Source: Phycisphaerales bacterium (lineage in GTDB: Bacteria > Planctomycetota > Phycisphaerae > Phycisphaerales > UBA1924). From it: a stretch of 48,816 bases of DNA. The notes beneath the pieces are model-generated. The model was not told the DNA's origin. It made no database searches and saw nothing but the letters and a program-made list of their open reading frames with translations. Within the stretch, counting starts at the first letter, position 1, and each line of letters begins with the position of its first letter. The DNA lies in contig JALHNK010000007.1 in the NCBI GenBank assembly GCA_022843565.1, positions 1 to 48,816 of the forward strand. Reading direction: 5' to 3'. The position numbers were made by a program, and so were the translations under genes. This document shows positions 15,897 to 26,040 of this stretch, piece after piece.

Positions 15897-16328
15897 TCAG
15901 ATCCCGCCCTTGCCGCCTCGCACGAGGCGAGCCGCGGCCCGCGCCCGCTCTAGCTCCTTCGCAGCGCGATCGCGACCGACCTTGTCCGAAGGCTTGTTCG
16001 CCTCGGCCTTGCTCAAGGCGCTGTCGGTCTCGCTGGCAGTTAGCGATTCGGCCGGCGTCGCCCGTGAAGTCAGCAGCGTCAGCTTCGCGCCGACCATGTG
16101 GGCAAAGCCCTCTTCGATCAGGAACGAGCGCGTGCCGCCGGCACCCTTGGACGAATCCGCCACGTCAACACGCAGCGCACCGATCCCCAGCTTCATCACC
16201 AGCGGGGCGCGACCGGGCAAGATCCCCACCATGCCGTCGTGCGCCGGGAACTGCACGCCCGCGGCCGGGATATCAAGAACCTTGCCCTGCGGCGTCGTGA
16301 GTGTGAACTGGAAGCTTTTGCCGGCCAT
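15897..16328 (-). CDS. atpC: F-type ATP synthase epsilon subunit
   Basis: 143 aa. The N-terminal beta-sandwich shows the family pattern FQFTLTTPQGKVLDIPAAGVQFPAHDG followed by GMVGILPGRAPLV, and a C-terminal helical region (about 105-135). Epsilon connects the rotor to the c-ring and inhibits ATP hydrolysis in the cytoplasm-facing F1. The ATG at 16328 has a strong GGAGGA site. Unusually, no other ATP synthase gene is adjacent: the gene upstream is a divergent ABC permease and that downstream is hypothetical. A substitution of sequence at the C-terminus (KGGI end) makes it a little longer than some homologues. Confidence 0.88.
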   Translation of the reverse strand: MAGKSFQFTLTTPQGKVLDIPAAGVQFPAHDGMVGILPGRAPLVMKLGIGALRVDVADSSKGAGGTRSFLIEEGFAHMVGAKLTLLTSRATPAESLTASETDSALSKAEANKPSDKVGRDRAAKELERARAAARLVRGGKGGI

Positions 16329-16573
16329 GAGACGTTCCTCCGAAAAACCTGCCCCCGCCCCCCCTCGCCCCCCGCAGCCGCACCCGGCGTGGGCTTGCCG
16401 GGTGAGGGGGATGCGGGGACAAGGATAGCAAGCACACAGTCCCCGGACACCTCCCATCAACCCCGCGAACCCCCGCACGCCCACCATCCCCCCCGCACCG
16501 GCCCGACCAGCCAACTTCTCCGGCCAGGCCGACTCGTTCCCCCGCGCCTTCGCGTACGCTGAACTTCGCCACC

Positions 16574-17611
16574 ATGTCCCGAAGCGCTTGGATCCTGATC
16601 GGCCTCACCGTCGCCCTGGCGATCGTGGCGATTCTCCGCCTCAATGTCGGTCAACCCCGCGGCACCCTCGACGCCGACGCGTGGGACGCGATCACCGCAC
16701 TTCGCACGCAGCGAGCCCTGCTCGCCGGCACCGTCGGTGCCGCGCTTGGCGGCGCGGGCGTGCTGCTGCAGTACCTCCTGCGCAACCCTCTGGTCTCGCC
16801 CGATGTCATGGGCCCGGCCAGCGGCGCTTCGCTGGGCGTGATGATCTCGATCGCGATCTGGCCGGCGGGCATCGGCTTTGGCTCGCTGGCGTGGCAGGCC
16901 GGCCCGGCACTGATCGGCGCGATGGGCGCGATGCTGCTGATCACGCTGCTGGCCCGTCGTCGCGCCGGGCTTGACCCCGGCGTGGTGATCATCACCGGCG
17001 TGGTCGTGTCGATCATGTGCGGCGCCGGCGTGGTCTTTGTCCAGCACCTGATCAACGCGACCTCGCTCAGCGGGCGGTCTCTTGCGCTGCTGGTCGGTGC
17101 GATCAGCGACGAGACGCCACGCGAGCATGTGATGATCGTCGCGTGCGTCGTCGGCATTGTCGTTTGCATCGGCTGCTGGCTCGGCCGCACGCTCGACGCG
17201 ATGTCGCTGAGCGAGGACGAGGCGATCTCGGTGGGCGTGCCGCTGGCCCGCACGCGGGCGATCGTCTTCCTCGGCGCCGGCGTGCTGACCTCCGGCGCCG
17301 TGGTGCTGGCGGGGCCGGTGGGCTTCGTCGGCCTCATCGCGCCGCACATCGTCCGCCTGATGCTGGGCACCGGGGGCTCGCCACGGCGCGACGACTTCAT
17401 CACGCGCTCGATCGGGCGTGCCGGCACGCTGCTCATCGGCTCGTGCCTCTGCGGCGCGACGCTGCTGATCCTCGGTGACACCGGCGTTCGCGCCATCGAC
17501 CTCGGCGCGGGTCGAATGCCCATCGGTGTCATCACCGCCCTCCTGGGCGGGCCGCTGCTCATCGCTCTTCTTGGGCGATCAGGGGGGAGCGCGCGGGCGT
17601 CGCGGGTGTAA
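16574..17611 (+). CDS. FecCD/BtuC-type ABC transporter permease
   Basis: 345 aa, about ten hydrophobic segments, matching the length of iron-siderophore, heme or B12 importer permeases. Signature stretches: GAALGGAGVLLQYLLRNPLVSPDVMGPASGASLG near the N-terminus and AGPVGFVGLIAPHIVRLM near residue 250, the latter forming the ATPase coupling region. The family works as a dimer with a FecE-like ATPase and a binding protein, but neither gene is next to it: upstream is atpC on the other strand and downstream a convergent lipoprotein gene whose 3' end overlaps by 53 bp. Substrate cannot be inferred. Confidence 0.9.
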   Translation: MSRSAWILIGLTVALAIVAILRLNVGQPRGTLDADAWDAITALRTQRALLAGTVGAALGGAGVLLQYLLRNPLVSPDVMGPASGASLGVMISIAIWPAGIGFGSLAWQAGPALIGAMGAMLLITLLARRRAGLDPGVVIITGVVVSIMCGAGVVFVQHLINATSLSGRSLALLVGAISDETPREHVMIVACVVGIVVCIGCWLGRTLDAMSLSEDEAISVGVPLARTRAIVFLGAGVLTSGAVVLAGPVGFVGLIAPHIVRLMLGTGGSPRRDDFITRSIGRAGTLLIGSCLCGATLLILGDTGVRAIDLGAGRMPIGVITALLGGPLLIALLGRSGGSARASRV

Positions 17612-18434
17612 TCGGCCCGGGCGTAGCGCCCGCAGCTTTCCGGTGCGTCGCGAGGATCTCCTTCCACGCCGAGGCGAAGTTCGCCAGCAGCTTCTCGTTG
17701 GTCTCTCGCAGCGCATCCATCTCCGCGGCGTACGCCGCGGAGCTCCGGCCCCACATGTTGCTGATACGCGAGCCCTCGGCTTGTGCGTTCAGCGTCGCAT
17801 ACTGGTAGCTCGTTCGAACATCGACCAGCAGCGCCACGGCGCTAGCGGTATACGCCGCGCTGGAATCCGGCACGACGCCCAGCGACGCCAGCCCGACCAG
17901 CGGGAACGTGCCCGTCGGCGTGCGGCTCGTGCGCACCTCGTAGATCAGCAGCATGTCCGCGTTCAATCGCAGCGCCGCCCGGCGAAGCTGCGAAACCGTC
18001 GAGCCGGCGGCGTGCTCGGTGTCAAGCAGCGTGATCGGCGCAACCTTGCGGATCTGTTCGTTCTCGCCGATGGGCGTGAGATCAAACGTTGACATCATCC
18101 CCGCCGGCGCGGCCCGGAGCGAGCCGTCGTACGCGCGCGTGACGCACGCGACCGCGACCACCGCCGGGAATCGCACGCGCGCCGGTACCGGAGCATGAAA
18201 CTCGCTGGCGGTCGTGGCGATCAGCGTCGGGTGGCCCTGATCGGCATACGCGCCGTTGTTGACGTACGAGCGATAGCCGTCGCACCCGCCGACCAGCGAC
18301 AACGCCATGAGCGACACGCCCAGAGCGGCGCTCACCAGCGCCCGGGCCCGCAGGGCGCGACGGCGGCACGGCACGCCCGCGGCGCATCGCGTGCCGGGAG
18401 TGATCATGGCCGAATCGATCCTCAGTGTGTTCAC
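17559..18434 (-). CDS. Lipoprotein, hypothetical
   Basis: 291 aa from the GTG at 18434, which has GGAGG six bases upstream; ATG 18407 is an alternative. A basic N-region, a hydrophobic stretch and the lipobox LVGGC (Cys near residue 51) mark a lipoprotein. The mature part contains alternating hydrophobic segments (VRFPAVVAVACVTRAYDG, ADMLLIYEVRTS, ASAVALLVDVRTSYQYATL) resembling periplasmic domains of unknown function. Its 3' end overlaps the convergent permease gene by 53 bp. Confidence 0.7.
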   Translation of the reverse strand: MNTLRIDSAMITPGTRCAAGVPCRRRALRARALVSAALGVSLMALSLVGGCDGYRSYVNNGAYADQGHPTLIATTASEFHAPVPARVRFPAVVAVACVTRAYDGSLRAAPAGMMSTFDLTPIGENEQIRKVAPITLLDTEHAAGSTVSQLRRAALRLNADMLLIYEVRTSRTPTGTFPLVGLASLGVVPDSSAAYTASAVALLVDVRTSYQYATLNAQAEGSRISNMWGRSSAAYAAEMDALRETNEKLLANFASAWKEILATHRKAAGATPGPITPATPARSPLIAQEER

Positions 18435-18586
18435 GTTCAACCTCCAGTGCGAAGTTCCGCCCGCGTGCGAACATCGCGCCGCGAGCGAACATGAAGGCGC
18501 ACGCACGCCACGCGGGTTCACCGCATCCGGAGAATTTTCGATGTCGCGACCACGCCGTCCCTCTCACGCCCCCCACCGCCCCACCG

Positions 18587-19189
18587 TCAGAACGGCGGGA
18601 TGCGAACATCGGCGCTCGCAACGCGGGCCTCCAGATTCGCCTGCACCCGCGGCCAATCCGATGGCACCACACTGAACATCACCGTGTTGCGCACGTAGCC
18701 GCTGGCGGTGATGCGGTGCGCACGGAGCGTGCCCTCACGCACCGCGCCGAACTTCGCCATCGCCCCCTGGCTCCGCACGTTGCGCTCGTCGGTCTTCAGT
18801 GTCACACGCACACAACCAACGACACCGAACGCGTGCCCAAGGAGCAGCAGCTTGCACTCGGGGTTGACGCCCGTCGCCCGGACCTGCGGCGCGTACCACG
18901 TTGCGCCGATCTCCACGCAGCGGTTCTTCGGATCGATATCCATGTACGACGTGGAGCCCAGCACGCGATCGCCCGACGCGCTGAGCACCGTGAACACGCG
19001 AGACTTCGGGTTCTCGCGATACGCCCGCATGTACGCCGCGAAGGCCTCGGCCGACGAGTCCGCCGGGGCCGACAGGAACAAATCAAAGGTCTCCAGCGGC
19101 GTGACGCGGTGCAACTCGCGATCGTGCTCGATGGTGTTCGGCACCAGTCGCACAATCCGCCCGCTCAACGTCGGCGTCTCGGTCAGCAT
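18587..19189 (-). CDS. GNAT-family acetyltransferase, RimJ/RimL-like
   Basis: 200 aa. The layout TPTLSGRIVRLVP at the N-terminus, GSTSYMDIDPKNRCVEIGATWYAP in the middle, and VRVTLKTDERNVRSQGAMAKFGAVREGTLRAHRI toward the end is that of RimJ/RimL-type N-acetyltransferases that use acetyl-CoA on protein or small-molecule amines. The acceptor is unknown. The start at 19189 begins just before the conserved domain; an upstream ATG at 19246 is less likely and neither has a strong ribosome-binding site. Confidence 0.85.
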   Translation of the reverse strand: MLTETPTLSGRIVRLVPNTIEHDRELHRVTPLETFDLFLSAPADSSAEAFAAYMRAYRENPKSRVFTVLSASGDRVLGSTSYMDIDPKNRCVEIGATWYAPQVRATGVNPECKLLLLGHAFGVVGCVRVTLKTDERNVRSQGAMAKFGAVREGTLRAHRITASGYVRNTVMFSVVPSDWPRVQANLEARVASADVRIPPF

Positions 19190-19376
19190 CGCCAAGCGTA
19201 CGTTCGAGATCGCCAGCGACAGCACTCGGCCCGCCGGTGCCCCCACTTCGCCCGCGTTCTCGCCGAGCCGCGACGCGCACGATCACCCTACGCTCCCGCT
19301 GCACGATCCAACCCCCCGCGCGATTGCATCCGGCCATCGCCCGCGGGTTCTGCCCGCTGCCTTCGGGACCATCTTC

Positions 19377-20216
19377 ATGCCAAACGATCGCGAACCCACC
19401 GACCCTCGCAGCTACTCCGCGATCGCGACGGACTTCGTCGTCAACCAGCGCCTCAACCTCAAGATGGACCTGCCCACCGAGCGAGAAACCGTCATGGGCA
19501 TGTTCGATCGCGTCCGCCGATCGTTCCCGGCCATGAACCGCTTCAAGCGCACCCAGGGCACCCTCGCCCTCGAGTCCGACATCGCCTCGGGCACCGGCTC
19601 CGGCGAGCAGCTCTGGATGACCCTCCGTAAGAACAGCATCCGCAGCGGCGCCGCCAACCCCTCATCAACCAAGAGCGCCTACGGCCTGCACGCGCTGGTG
19701 CTCGAAGTCGCGCCGTACTTCCTCGGCATTTCCCCTCTGGATGTCGATTTCGTCGAGCTGCTCTTCGGCTTTGACATCTCCTGCCCGGCGAATCACGACG
19801 CCGTGGTCTTCGAGGCGTTGATGGCCGGCTCGCCGATGGGCAAGCTCATGATGCCCCTGAGCAAGAACACACCGGACGCGATGAGCGACGCCTTCCCGGT
19901 GGATTGCCAGCCGCTGCTGGGCGTTTCGCTCGACGGCGCAGGCGAGCTGCAGGCCCACTTCGAAGTCCGCACCCGCACGACACCCGCGCCACACCGGCGC
20001 GGGCAGTTCGAGCCCGCGCCCATCTCCATCAACCTCATCCTGCGGAAGCACGGCGTCATCTCCGGCATCGACGAGCTCCCCGCCATCCTCCGTGGCATGA
20101 CCGGCGTCGGCGAGGAGCTGCTGGATCAGCGTGTGATCCCGCACCTGCTCATGCCGATCCGCGAGGTTGTCAACAGCATCGGCGGCTCGGACGAAGACCA
20201 GCCGCCGCAGGATTGA
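19377..20216 (+). CDS. Conserved-looking hypothetical protein
   Basis: 279 aa, soluble, with no signal or membrane segment. It contains segments such as LHALVLEVAPYFLGISPLDVDFVELLFGFDISC and FPVDCQPLLGVSLDGAGELQAHFEVRTRT, which look like alternating strands and helices, and an isoleucine-rich C-terminal half. I recognise no family. The ATG at 19377 is chosen because sequence with good codon bias starts there; the frame stays open upstream to 18708 only because of high GC and overlaps the divergent acetyltransferase gene. Confidence 0.65.
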   Translation: MPNDREPTDPRSYSAIATDFVVNQRLNLKMDLPTERETVMGMFDRVRRSFPAMNRFKRTQGTLALESDIASGTGSGEQLWMTLRKNSIRSGAANPSSTKSAYGLHALVLEVAPYFLGISPLDVDFVELLFGFDISCPANHDAVVFEALMAGSPMGKLMMPLSKNTPDAMSDAFPVDCQPLLGVSLDGAGELQAHFEVRTRTTPAPHRRGQFEPAPISINLILRKHGVISGIDELPAILRGMTGVGEELLDQRVIPHLLMPIREVVNSIGGSDEDQPPQD

Positions 20217-20320
20217 TCGCGATCTGCGTGACCCGAGCGGAAGATCGCTTGCCGCGGGTCGATTCTGACCGAATACTCATGTGTGCGCGGGTCGATACGC
20301 GATCGACGGCGCGCTTGCGA

Positions 20321-20875
20321 ATGACGCACGATTTGACACTCACCACCGCACAGGCGATGACGACGACCGCAACGGTCGGCGCTGCGAGCACGACCGGCGT
20401 CGCGACCGTCGCAGCACCCGGCGCGGCCCCGGGCCGATCGAGAGACCCGCTGGCGGTGCTCTCGGTCATCGGCCTGCTCATCGGCGTGGTGATCCTGCTC
20501 ACCGGTGCGCTCATGCTGCTGAAGCGCCGCTACTCGGCCTCCCAGGTCGCCAGCGATCAGACGGGGCTCGTGATGGACGAGCTGCGCAGCATGCGCCAGC
20601 GCGGAGCGCTGAGCGAGGAGGAGTACGAAGCCGCGCGGACGAAGCTCCGCGACCGACTCCGCGGCCAAGCCTTGGGCAAGGCCACCCCACCGGACACGAC
20701 CGCCACGACAGCGACCCAGACAGACACCCCCCAACCGCGCCGAAAGCCCGCCTCGACCAACCAGTCCGCCCGCCCCACCCCCACCCCCCCCGGCACCCGC
20801 GGCACCCCCACCGCCAACCCGCCCCGACCCCGCCAGCAACCGTCCAAACCGGATAAACCGAGCAATCCGACCTAA
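20321..20875 (+). CDS. Single-pass membrane protein with SHOCT-like segment
   Basis: 184 aa. A Thr/Ala-rich N-terminus is followed by one membrane segment (about 45-67, AVLSVIGLLIGVVILLTGAL) and then LRSMRQRGALSEEEYEAARTKL (about 90-111), which matches the short SHOCT pattern found at the ends of many bacterial membrane proteins. The C-terminal 65 residues are Pro/Thr-rich and probably disordered. It lies 105 bp after the preceding gene and 126 bp before clpX, so operon membership is uncertain. Function unknown. Confidence 0.65.
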   Translation: MTHDLTLTTAQAMTTTATVGAASTTGVATVAAPGAAPGRSRDPLAVLSVIGLLIGVVILLTGALMLLKRRYSASQVASDQTGLVMDELRSMRQRGALSEEEYEAARTKLRDRLRGQALGKATPPDTTATTATQTDTPQPRRKPASTNQSARPTPTPPGTRGTPTANPPRPRQQPSKPDKPSNPT

Positions 20876-21001
20876 AACTCTTTGCTCACGCGGAACCCTT
20901 TGCGCATTCCAGACGCACCGCAGGTTGGCCGATACAGTCCAGACGCCCTTCTCATCACTCGGTGTTTTCTTTCCGGCCAGACCGGCCAGGGATTTCTCAA
21001 C

Positions 21002-22372
<1,371 letters not shown>

Positions 22373-22414
22373 GCCGCGACCGCACCTGCTCGAACAACTT
22401 CGCAATCGACAAAG

Positions 22415-22440
22415 ACCCGCCGAAAGGCGGGTTTTTTCTT
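22415..22440 (+). terminator. Intrinsic terminator of clpX
   Basis: Stem acccgcc / ggcgggt closed by a GAAA tetraloop (22415-22432) is followed by a run of T, 43 bp past the clpX stop. Confidence 0.93.
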
Positions 22441-22485
22441 GGCGTCGCGAGATTCTGGCGATTGGTCGCAACCCGCACCCTATTG

Positions 22486-22515
22486 TTAGCGTACACTAAG
22501 TTAGCATTCGCTAGC
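22486..22515. promoter_or_regulatory. Tandem palindromes, candidate operator
   Basis: ttagcgtacactaa (22486-22499) is a 14-bp palindrome with one mismatched pair, followed directly by gttagcattcgctagc (22500-22515), a second imperfect palindrome sharing the TTAGC half-site. The pair lies in an AT-richer patch 55-85 bp upstream of the plasmalogen desaturase start and could bind a dimeric repressor such as a TetR-type regulator. No regulator gene is adjacent. Confidence 0.5.
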
Positions 22516-22570
22516 TTGTGGATTGCGATTTGTTCGTAATCGGGTCGGATGGGTGGTCAAGGAGTAGACG

Positions 22571-23428
22571 ATGAACGCGGATCTGACAGTGGCGGCAACC
22601 TCGATGCTCGAAGCGGCCTTGCGGCTGCTGACCACCGACACGGCGCAAGCCGCGGCGGAGTGGGCCGGCGCTGCGGGCATTGTGGGCCTGCAAATCGCTG
22701 CGTGCGTGCTGGTGGCGGACTTCCTGTCCGGTGTGGTTCACTGGCTGGAGGACAGCTACTTCAACGCCAAGACGCCGGTGATCGGCAAGTGGTTGATCGA
22801 GCCGAACCTGCTGCACCACCGAGACCCACGCGCCATGGTCAAGACCTCGTGGTGGGATACCAACGTTCCGCTGCTGTTGATCGCCGCGGCGATCATCGGC
22901 ATCACCATCGCGCTGGGCGTGTTCCACTGGTGGATCGGGCTCACGGTGGCGGTGCTCTCGCACGGCGCCGAGTTCCATCGCTGGGCCCACCGCTCGCGCA
23001 CCGAGAACGGTCGCTTCATCGTGTGGTTGCAGCAGAACGGTGTGGTGCAGTCGCCGGCGCATCACGCCGGGCACCATCGCCACGACAAGGACCGGCACTA
23101 CTGCACGATCACGAACTACGTGAACCCGGTGCTCGACGGCGTGCGCTTCTGGCGCGGCCTCGAAGCGGTGATCTGGGCCATCACCGGCGTGAAGCGCCGG
23201 CCTGAGCCGGAGGGGGAACATGAACATGAACATGAACATGGACATGAAACGGAACGTGAACGTGAAACGAACGAGGCCCAGCGGTCGGACCGCGCCGGAG
23301 GCACGACGACGATCAGGCTGACTCAGATGTGCGAGCGTCGGCGCGAGCTCGCCGCCTCAGGGCGCGCAAGCGGGCACGGAGGCGCGTGTGGCGGTCGGTG
23401 TGCGGGTTGTCCGCGGCGCGCCGGGTGA
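22571..23428 (+). CDS. CarF/TMEM189-type plasmanylethanolamine desaturase
   Basis: 285 aa membrane protein of the TMEM189/Kua lipid-desaturase family, which introduces the vinyl-ether bond of plasmalogens. Membrane segments surround a histidine set typical of the family: DFLSGVVHWLEDSY (H57), IEPNLLHHRDP (H82, H83), HGAEFHRWAH (H131, H136, H140) and SPAHHAGHHRHD (H164-H171), then YCTITNYVNPVLD. AAGGAG sits before the ATG. After about residue 210 the protein leaves the family and continues in a repeat-encoded tail of alternating EH/ER dipeptides and a Cys/Gly-rich end, which probably reflects repeat expansion and loss of the original stop. It is monocistronic, with a candidate operator upstream. 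Confidence 0.88.
   Translation: MNADLTVAATSMLEAALRLLTTDTAQAAAEWAGAAGIVGLQIAACVLVADFLSGVVHWLEDSYFNAKTPVIGKWLIEPNLLHHRDPRAMVKTSWWDTNVPLLLIAAAIIGITIALGVFHWWIGLTVAVLSHGAEFHRWAHRSRTENGRFIVWLQQNGVVQSPAHHAGHHRHDKDRHYCTITNYVNPVLDGVRFWRGLEAVIWAITGVKRRPEPEGEHEHEHEHGHETERERETNEAQRSDRAGGTTTIRLTQMCERRRELAASGRASGHGGACGGRCAGCPRRAG
23216..23275. repeat. GAACAT/GAACGT hexamer array inside the desaturase gene
   Basis: gaacat x4, ggacat, gaaacg, gaacgt, gaacgt, gaaacg units encode the EHEHEHEHGHETERERET stretch just beyond the conserved domain. Confidence 0.8.
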
Positions 23429-23451
23429 TGACGCAGGCCTCAGGGGTCGGG

Positions 23452-24744
23452 TCAGTGCGCACCGCCCGCCCGCGTGGGCGAGGCCGACGCAGAGCCGCCG
23501 CCGCCGGGCGCTGGCCCTGTGATCGAGACGGTCGTCGGGAGCGCAAACTCGATGCTGGCGGCGCGGAAGCGCTCCAGCATCTTCAGGTTGATGTCCTGCT
23601 GGTGCGTGAGGTAGAGCGCGTAGTCGGGCGTGTTGACGAAGTAGACGACGTTGAAGTCCACGGAGTACGCGTTGAGCTTGATCAGCACGCAGCGATCGAA
23701 CCTGCAGCTGGCCTGGCTTTGGATGATCTCCTTGACGATCCCCGGCACATCGCGCAGCGTCTGGAGCGAAGTGTCGTAGGTGAGGCCGAACGTGAACTCG
23801 ATGCGCCGCTCCTGCATGCGCCGGAAGTTGTGGATGCGGGAGTTGAGCAGGTCACTGTTGGCAACGACGAGCTCCTCACCCGACGGTGCGCGGAGTCGCG
23901 TTGTTTTGACACCGATGCGTTCGACGGTGCCGTTCTTGTCGCCGATCTGGATGGCGTCGCCGACGACGAAGGGCTTGTCTATCAAGATGGAGACGCTGGC
24001 GAAAAGATCGCCCAGGATGTTCTGCACCGCCAGGGCGATGGCGATGCCACCGATACCCAGGCCGGCCAGCAGTGGCGTGACCGCGACGCCGAGGTTGTCC
24101 AGCGCCAGCAACACCACGATGATCAGGACGCCGAGCATGGCGAGAAAACGCACCACGCCCATGCTGCTGGCGACGGTCTCATCGGGACGCCCGTCTTTGC
24201 CCGCTGATCGCGAGACGAGTGCCTGGAGCGAGAAATCAATCACGCGCGAGCTGGAGATCAGAAGCTGCGCGCAGCACGCGATGACCGCGACGACTTGCAT
24301 CGCCTTGTCGATTCGATGATCAAGGTTCAGCACCCGCGTCGCGATCACCAGCGAGCCCAGCAGCACCAGCATCGGGCGGATGCTCGCCAGCAGATCCACG
24401 GCCAGATCGTCCAACCGCGTCGTCGTGCGCTCTGCGGCTCTGCGCAAGCGCGCCACGAAGACCCGCTGCAGCGCGATCGCAAAAACAAACACGACCGCGA
24501 GCGTCGCAAGGGCGGTAAGCCACATCGAAACGCTGTTGCCCCAGAAGACGGTCTCGGCCCAGTCGCCCGCCGCGTGGATCGTGGCTCGGCCGGCCTGGCC
24601 GGCGCCCCCACTTGAACCCGGTGCCGGGGTCGGGAGGCCCGGGGCACCAGCGGCCATCGGCGCCGGTGTGGCGAACGCCTTGACCGACATCAAACTGAGC
24701 GTGACAAGGAACGACGCGATGGAGGTTCGGGCGGCAGCGTGCAT
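23452..24744 (-). CDS. MscS-family mechanosensitive ion channel
   Basis: 430 aa. A signal-like N-terminus and a Gly/Pro linker (about 30-60) precede four or five membrane segments. The pore-lining TM3 region VTPLLAGLGIGGIAIALAVQNILGDLFASV (about 227-256) and the following GDAIQIGDKNGTVERIGVKTTRLR beta domain are diagnostic of MscS channels, which release solutes on hypo-osmotic shock. The C-terminus is a Gly/Ser-rich tail. The start at 24744 gives a recognisable signal sequence; the open frame upstream to 24903 lacks support. It is convergent with the desaturase gene. Confidence 0.92.
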   Translation of the reverse strand: MHAAARTSIASFLVTLSLMSVKAFATPAPMAAGAPGLPTPAPGSSGGAGQAGRATIHAAGDWAETVFWGNSVSMWLTALATLAVVFVFAIALQRVFVARLRRAAERTTTRLDDLAVDLLASIRPMLVLLGSLVIATRVLNLDHRIDKAMQVVAVIACCAQLLISSSRVIDFSLQALVSRSAGKDGRPDETVASSMGVVRFLAMLGVLIIVVLLALDNLGVAVTPLLAGLGIGGIAIALAVQNILGDLFASVSILIDKPFVVGDAIQIGDKNGTVERIGVKTTRLRAPSGEELVVANSDLLNSRIHNFRRMQERRIEFTFGLTYDTSLQTLRDVPGIVKEIIQSQASCRFDRCVLIKLNAYSVDFNVVYFVNTPDYALYLTHQQDINLKMLERFRAASIEFALPTTVSITGPAPGGGGSASASPTRAGGAH

Positions 24745-25057
24745 TGGTCGTAAGTGTTTCCGCGTGAACGGAAGAGTCGAGGAGCCACGGCGCATCGCGG
24801 GCCGAATAGGGGTACCCCTTGATCGGTAACCCTCAGACAAAGGTGGCGAAATGCGCCAAATTGAACTAGAAATGTCGTGATCGTTGGTACATCTGCTGAA
24901 CATGTGGCACTTCGGGTTAATCTATGGACCCGATTGCTGGCCGATCGCGAATCGGTGGGAGATGATATCAAGGCGTAGTGCGGGCCAACTGCGCACGTCG
25001 GGCACTGCCACTGGGCGGAACTGGCGAAGACTGGCCGGAGTTTGAGGGAGAGATCAA

Positions 25058-25960
25058 ATGATGAAGAATGTCATGTCCGCAGCGTTGTTGGTTGCATTGG
25101 CCAGCGGTGCCGCGATGGCCCAGACGCAAGTGCTGATCGATGGCGCGTCGCGGTACGCCTACGGCAACACGCAGGACGGGGTGAACGGCAACGCCGACCT
25201 CAACCCGACCGCGGCGGTGTCCGGCAACGACTGGCTGTCGCACAACCAGTTTTTCTATCGCGTCGGCACGGGCAGCAACGCCAACGCCAACGGCATCCGG
25301 ACGATCGGCGCGCTGGGCAGCCGCACGTTCACGCAGGTCTCGGGGAACGTCGGTCGCTACGACTACACGAACCTCGGCACCGCCGCGGGCGGGCTGTTCA
25401 ACGCTTCGATCACGACGACGCTGACGAACAACGGCGGCGGCGCCGTGAACATCCTGTCGCGCATCGTGCTCACCAACACGTCGCTGGTGAACCCGCTGAC
25501 GGTCAACTTCTATAACCTTGTGTCGCCGCAGGTCTCGACGACCGCTGGCGATGACAGCCTTGATCAGGTGAGCGGCTCGACCACGAACTTCCGGGCGACC
25601 GAAGCCGGCACGTCGAACTTCCTCGACATCAACGGCTTCACCAACAGTCGCTTCCAGCTCGGCATCAACCGCACGACGACTCCGGCGGGCGCGGATCGCA
25701 TCCCGGCGCTGTTCTTCCAGAGCAGCGGTGCTGGTGGCTCGACGAACCTCAACCTGTCCAACCTTGACTCGATCCCCGGCACGAGCCTCTTCGGCTCGTC
25801 CGCCGCGATGCAGTGGTCGTTCATCATCCCCGCTGGCAGCGGCGTCGAGTTCTACTCGGCCATCGGCATCAACCAGGCGGCGGTGCCGGCACCGACGGCG
25901 ATGGGCATGCTGGCTCTGGGCGGCCTCGCGGCGGCGCGTCGTCGTCGCAGCGTCCGCTAA
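25058..25960 (+). CDS. Secreted PEP-CTERM-type surface protein
   Basis: 300 aa. An N-terminal signal peptide ends at AMAQ (about residue 22), the body is Asn/Thr/Ser-rich, and the C-terminus is VPAPTAMGMLALGGLAAARRRRSVR, a sorting signal of the exosortase type in which PEP is replaced by PAP. No enzymatic domain is visible. A GGGAGAG site precedes ATG 25058 (ATG 25061 is also possible). The 313-bp gap upstream (24745-25057) contains no gene and probably holds divergent promoters. A chain of hairpins and a terminator follow the gene. Confidence 0.8.
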   Translation: MMKNVMSAALLVALASGAAMAQTQVLIDGASRYAYGNTQDGVNGNADLNPTAAVSGNDWLSHNQFFYRVGTGSNANANGIRTIGALGSRTFTQVSGNVGRYDYTNLGTAAGGLFNASITTTLTNNGGGAVNILSRIVLTNTSLVNPLTVNFYNLVSPQVSTTAGDDSLDQVSGSTTNFRATEAGTSNFLDINGFTNSRFQLGINRTTTPAGADRIPALFFQSSGAGGSTNLNLSNLDSIPGTSLFGSSAAMQWSFIIPAGSGVEFYSAIGINQAAVPAPTAMGMLALGGLAAARRRRSVR

Positions 25961-26040
25961 GCCTCTGAAGTTCCCTTATTCACCAGCAGATTCACGGGGT
26001 TTGTGGGCAATCGAGGATCGCAACGCAACCCGGGCCGCGA

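Noticed and set aside
18708-19376. Long upstream extension of the hypothetical protein ending at 20216
   Set aside because: It is antisense to the acetyltransferase gene and open only because of high GC.
19904-20320. Upstream part of the open frame ending at 20875
   Set aside because: It overlaps the preceding gene in another frame; the ATG at 20321 precedes the only plausible protein features.
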